Positions 63,397 to 64,000 of a stretch of DNA of 64,000 nt are shown here, one piece after another. The notes beneath the pieces are model-generated. The model was not told the origin of the DNA. It did not search any database and saw nothing but the letters and a program-made list of their open reading frames with translations. The first letter of the stretch is position 1. Each line of letters opens with the position of its first letter. The stretch is from CAYVIB01 sp964451365 (GTDB taxonomy: Bacteria > Pseudomonadota > Gammaproteobacteria > Pseudomonadales > Cellvibrionaceae): NCBI GenBank assembly GCA_964451365.1, contig CAYVIB010000028.1, positions 1-64,000 of the forward strand, given 5' to 3'. The translations under genes were made by a program, and so were the position numbers.

Positions 63397-64000
63397 TTGG
63401 ATTTTTTAAGCAGTCTCTCCATCAGAACCAAAATCCTGCTGATTCCCTTCGTCGGAACGGCGGGTTTTTTGTTTTATATGCTGATCAGCACCCACCATTT
63501 AAAGGGGGCCGGCGAGCTGTTGAGCGACGCCCGGAACCGCCACTTTCCCCTGCTGCGTATGGCGCAAACAAATATCGATCGCGTCAATAATATGCAGGAT
63601 GCGTTTTCCTACGCCGTCAGCTCCGCCGAACCGGAGGTGCTAAATAATGCGGAAGCCATGGCCACCAGCTTTCGCAATGATATACAGCGCTCGAAAGAAA
63701 TCGATCCGGAATCGGAAAAGCAGCTTTCGCGGATACTGAAAAGCTTCGAGGAATATTATCTTGCGTCCTATACCCTGTCCGAAGGAATGATCAGTGAGAC
63801 CGTGGATTTTTCTAACGTGGCCTCCCGCAGCCAAAAAATTGTCGAGTCACTGGAAACCCTGCAAAGCCAGTTGAAAGATTTTTATGATGCGCGGCAGAAG
63901 CTGTTCGACCACGCTTTTACCAGCGCGGACAAGAGCTCACAACGACTCACGTCCCTGGGAATTATTTTCTGCGTGGCCACGCTTGCCGTTTTGTTCGTTG
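63397..64000 (+). CDS. Membrane sensor / methyl-accepting chemotaxis-like protein, partial
   Basis: The right edge cuts it after 201 codons. It has an N-terminal membrane segment (KILLIPFVGTAGFLFYMLI), a helical periplasmic sensor region of about 150 residues with coiled-coil character, and the start of a second membrane segment (LGIIFCVATLAVLFV) at the edge. This is the layout of chemoreceptors and sensor kinases; the HAMP and signalling parts are outside. Start TTG 63397 with AAGAG about 10 nt upstream is the best available. It lies 101 nt after the PstS-like gene. Confidence 0.65.
   Translation, partial: MDFLSSLSIRTKILLIPFVGTAGFLFYMLISTHHLKGAGELLSDARNRHFPLLRMAQTNIDRVNNMQDAFSYAVSSAEPEVLNNAEAMATSFRNDIQRSKEIDPESEKQLSRILKSFEEYYLASYTLSEGMISETVDFSNVASRSQKIVESLETLQSQLKDFYDARQKLFDHAFTSADKSSQRLTSLGIIFCVATLAVLFV

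Overview
The window is gammaproteobacterial DNA of roughly 50% GC. Envelope and regulator genes at the right end (porin-like protein, PspA/IM30-like protein, FtrA-type regulator, lipoproteins) fit a marine or plant-polymer-degrading gammaproteobacterium such as the Cellvibrionales. That placement is inference; no taxonomic marker gene is present.

Positions 1-48.2 kb hold most of a large non-ribosomal lipopeptide cluster, all on the minus strand and read right to left. It starts with a three-enzyme set that resembles the 4-hydroxyphenylglycine (Hpg) pathway: a half-size hydroxymandelate-synthase-like VOC protein, an HpgT-type aminotransferase and an FMN hydroxy-acid oxidase. A membrane-anchored penicillin-acylase family hydrolase and a SyrD/PvdE-type ABC exporter follow. 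Four giant NRPS genes come next. They are joined by 4-7 nt start/stop overlaps and by matching C-terminal tails and TubC-type N-terminal docking domains. The last NRPS runs off the left edge, so the release domain is not visible.

Assembly line read from the sequence: FAAL-ACP (fatty acyl start); C-A(Gly, with inserted luciferase-like monooxygenase, MOx)-PCP; C-A(basic residue?)-PCP; dual E/C-A(Ala)-PCP // C-A(Hpg-like)-PCP; dual E/C-A(unassigned)-PCP; C-A(Ser)-PCP; variant C-A(Cys-like)-PCP; C-A(Tyr)-PCP // C-A(beta-Ala, with inserted PanP-like aspartate decarboxylase and a second MOx)-PCP // C-A(Gly)-PCP; C-... Predicted order: acyl-Gly(ox)-D-basic-Ala-D-Hpg-X-Ser-Cys?-Tyr-betaAla(ox)-Gly-... 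Specificities come from 10-residue codes aligned by eye to GrsA.

The most striking feature is the beta-alanine module. Its adenylation domain is interrupted twice: by a complete aspartate 1-decarboxylase, which would make beta-alanine in cis, and by a monooxygenase. A nearly identical 1.33-kb Gly adenylation core occurs in two modules 34 kb apart and points to recent gene conversion.

From 48.2 to 50 kb lies an AT-rich gap without a convincing gene, then a type II thioesterase on the plus strand. From 51 to 64 kb the genes look like ordinary chromosome: an Ig-repeat lipoprotein, small envelope proteins, an XRE membrane regulator, FtrA with a rhodanese, a CDF metal transporter overlapped by a solute-binding lipoprotein, a PspA-like/polytopic membrane pair, and a porin / PstS-like / chemoreceptor-like set cut by the right edge.
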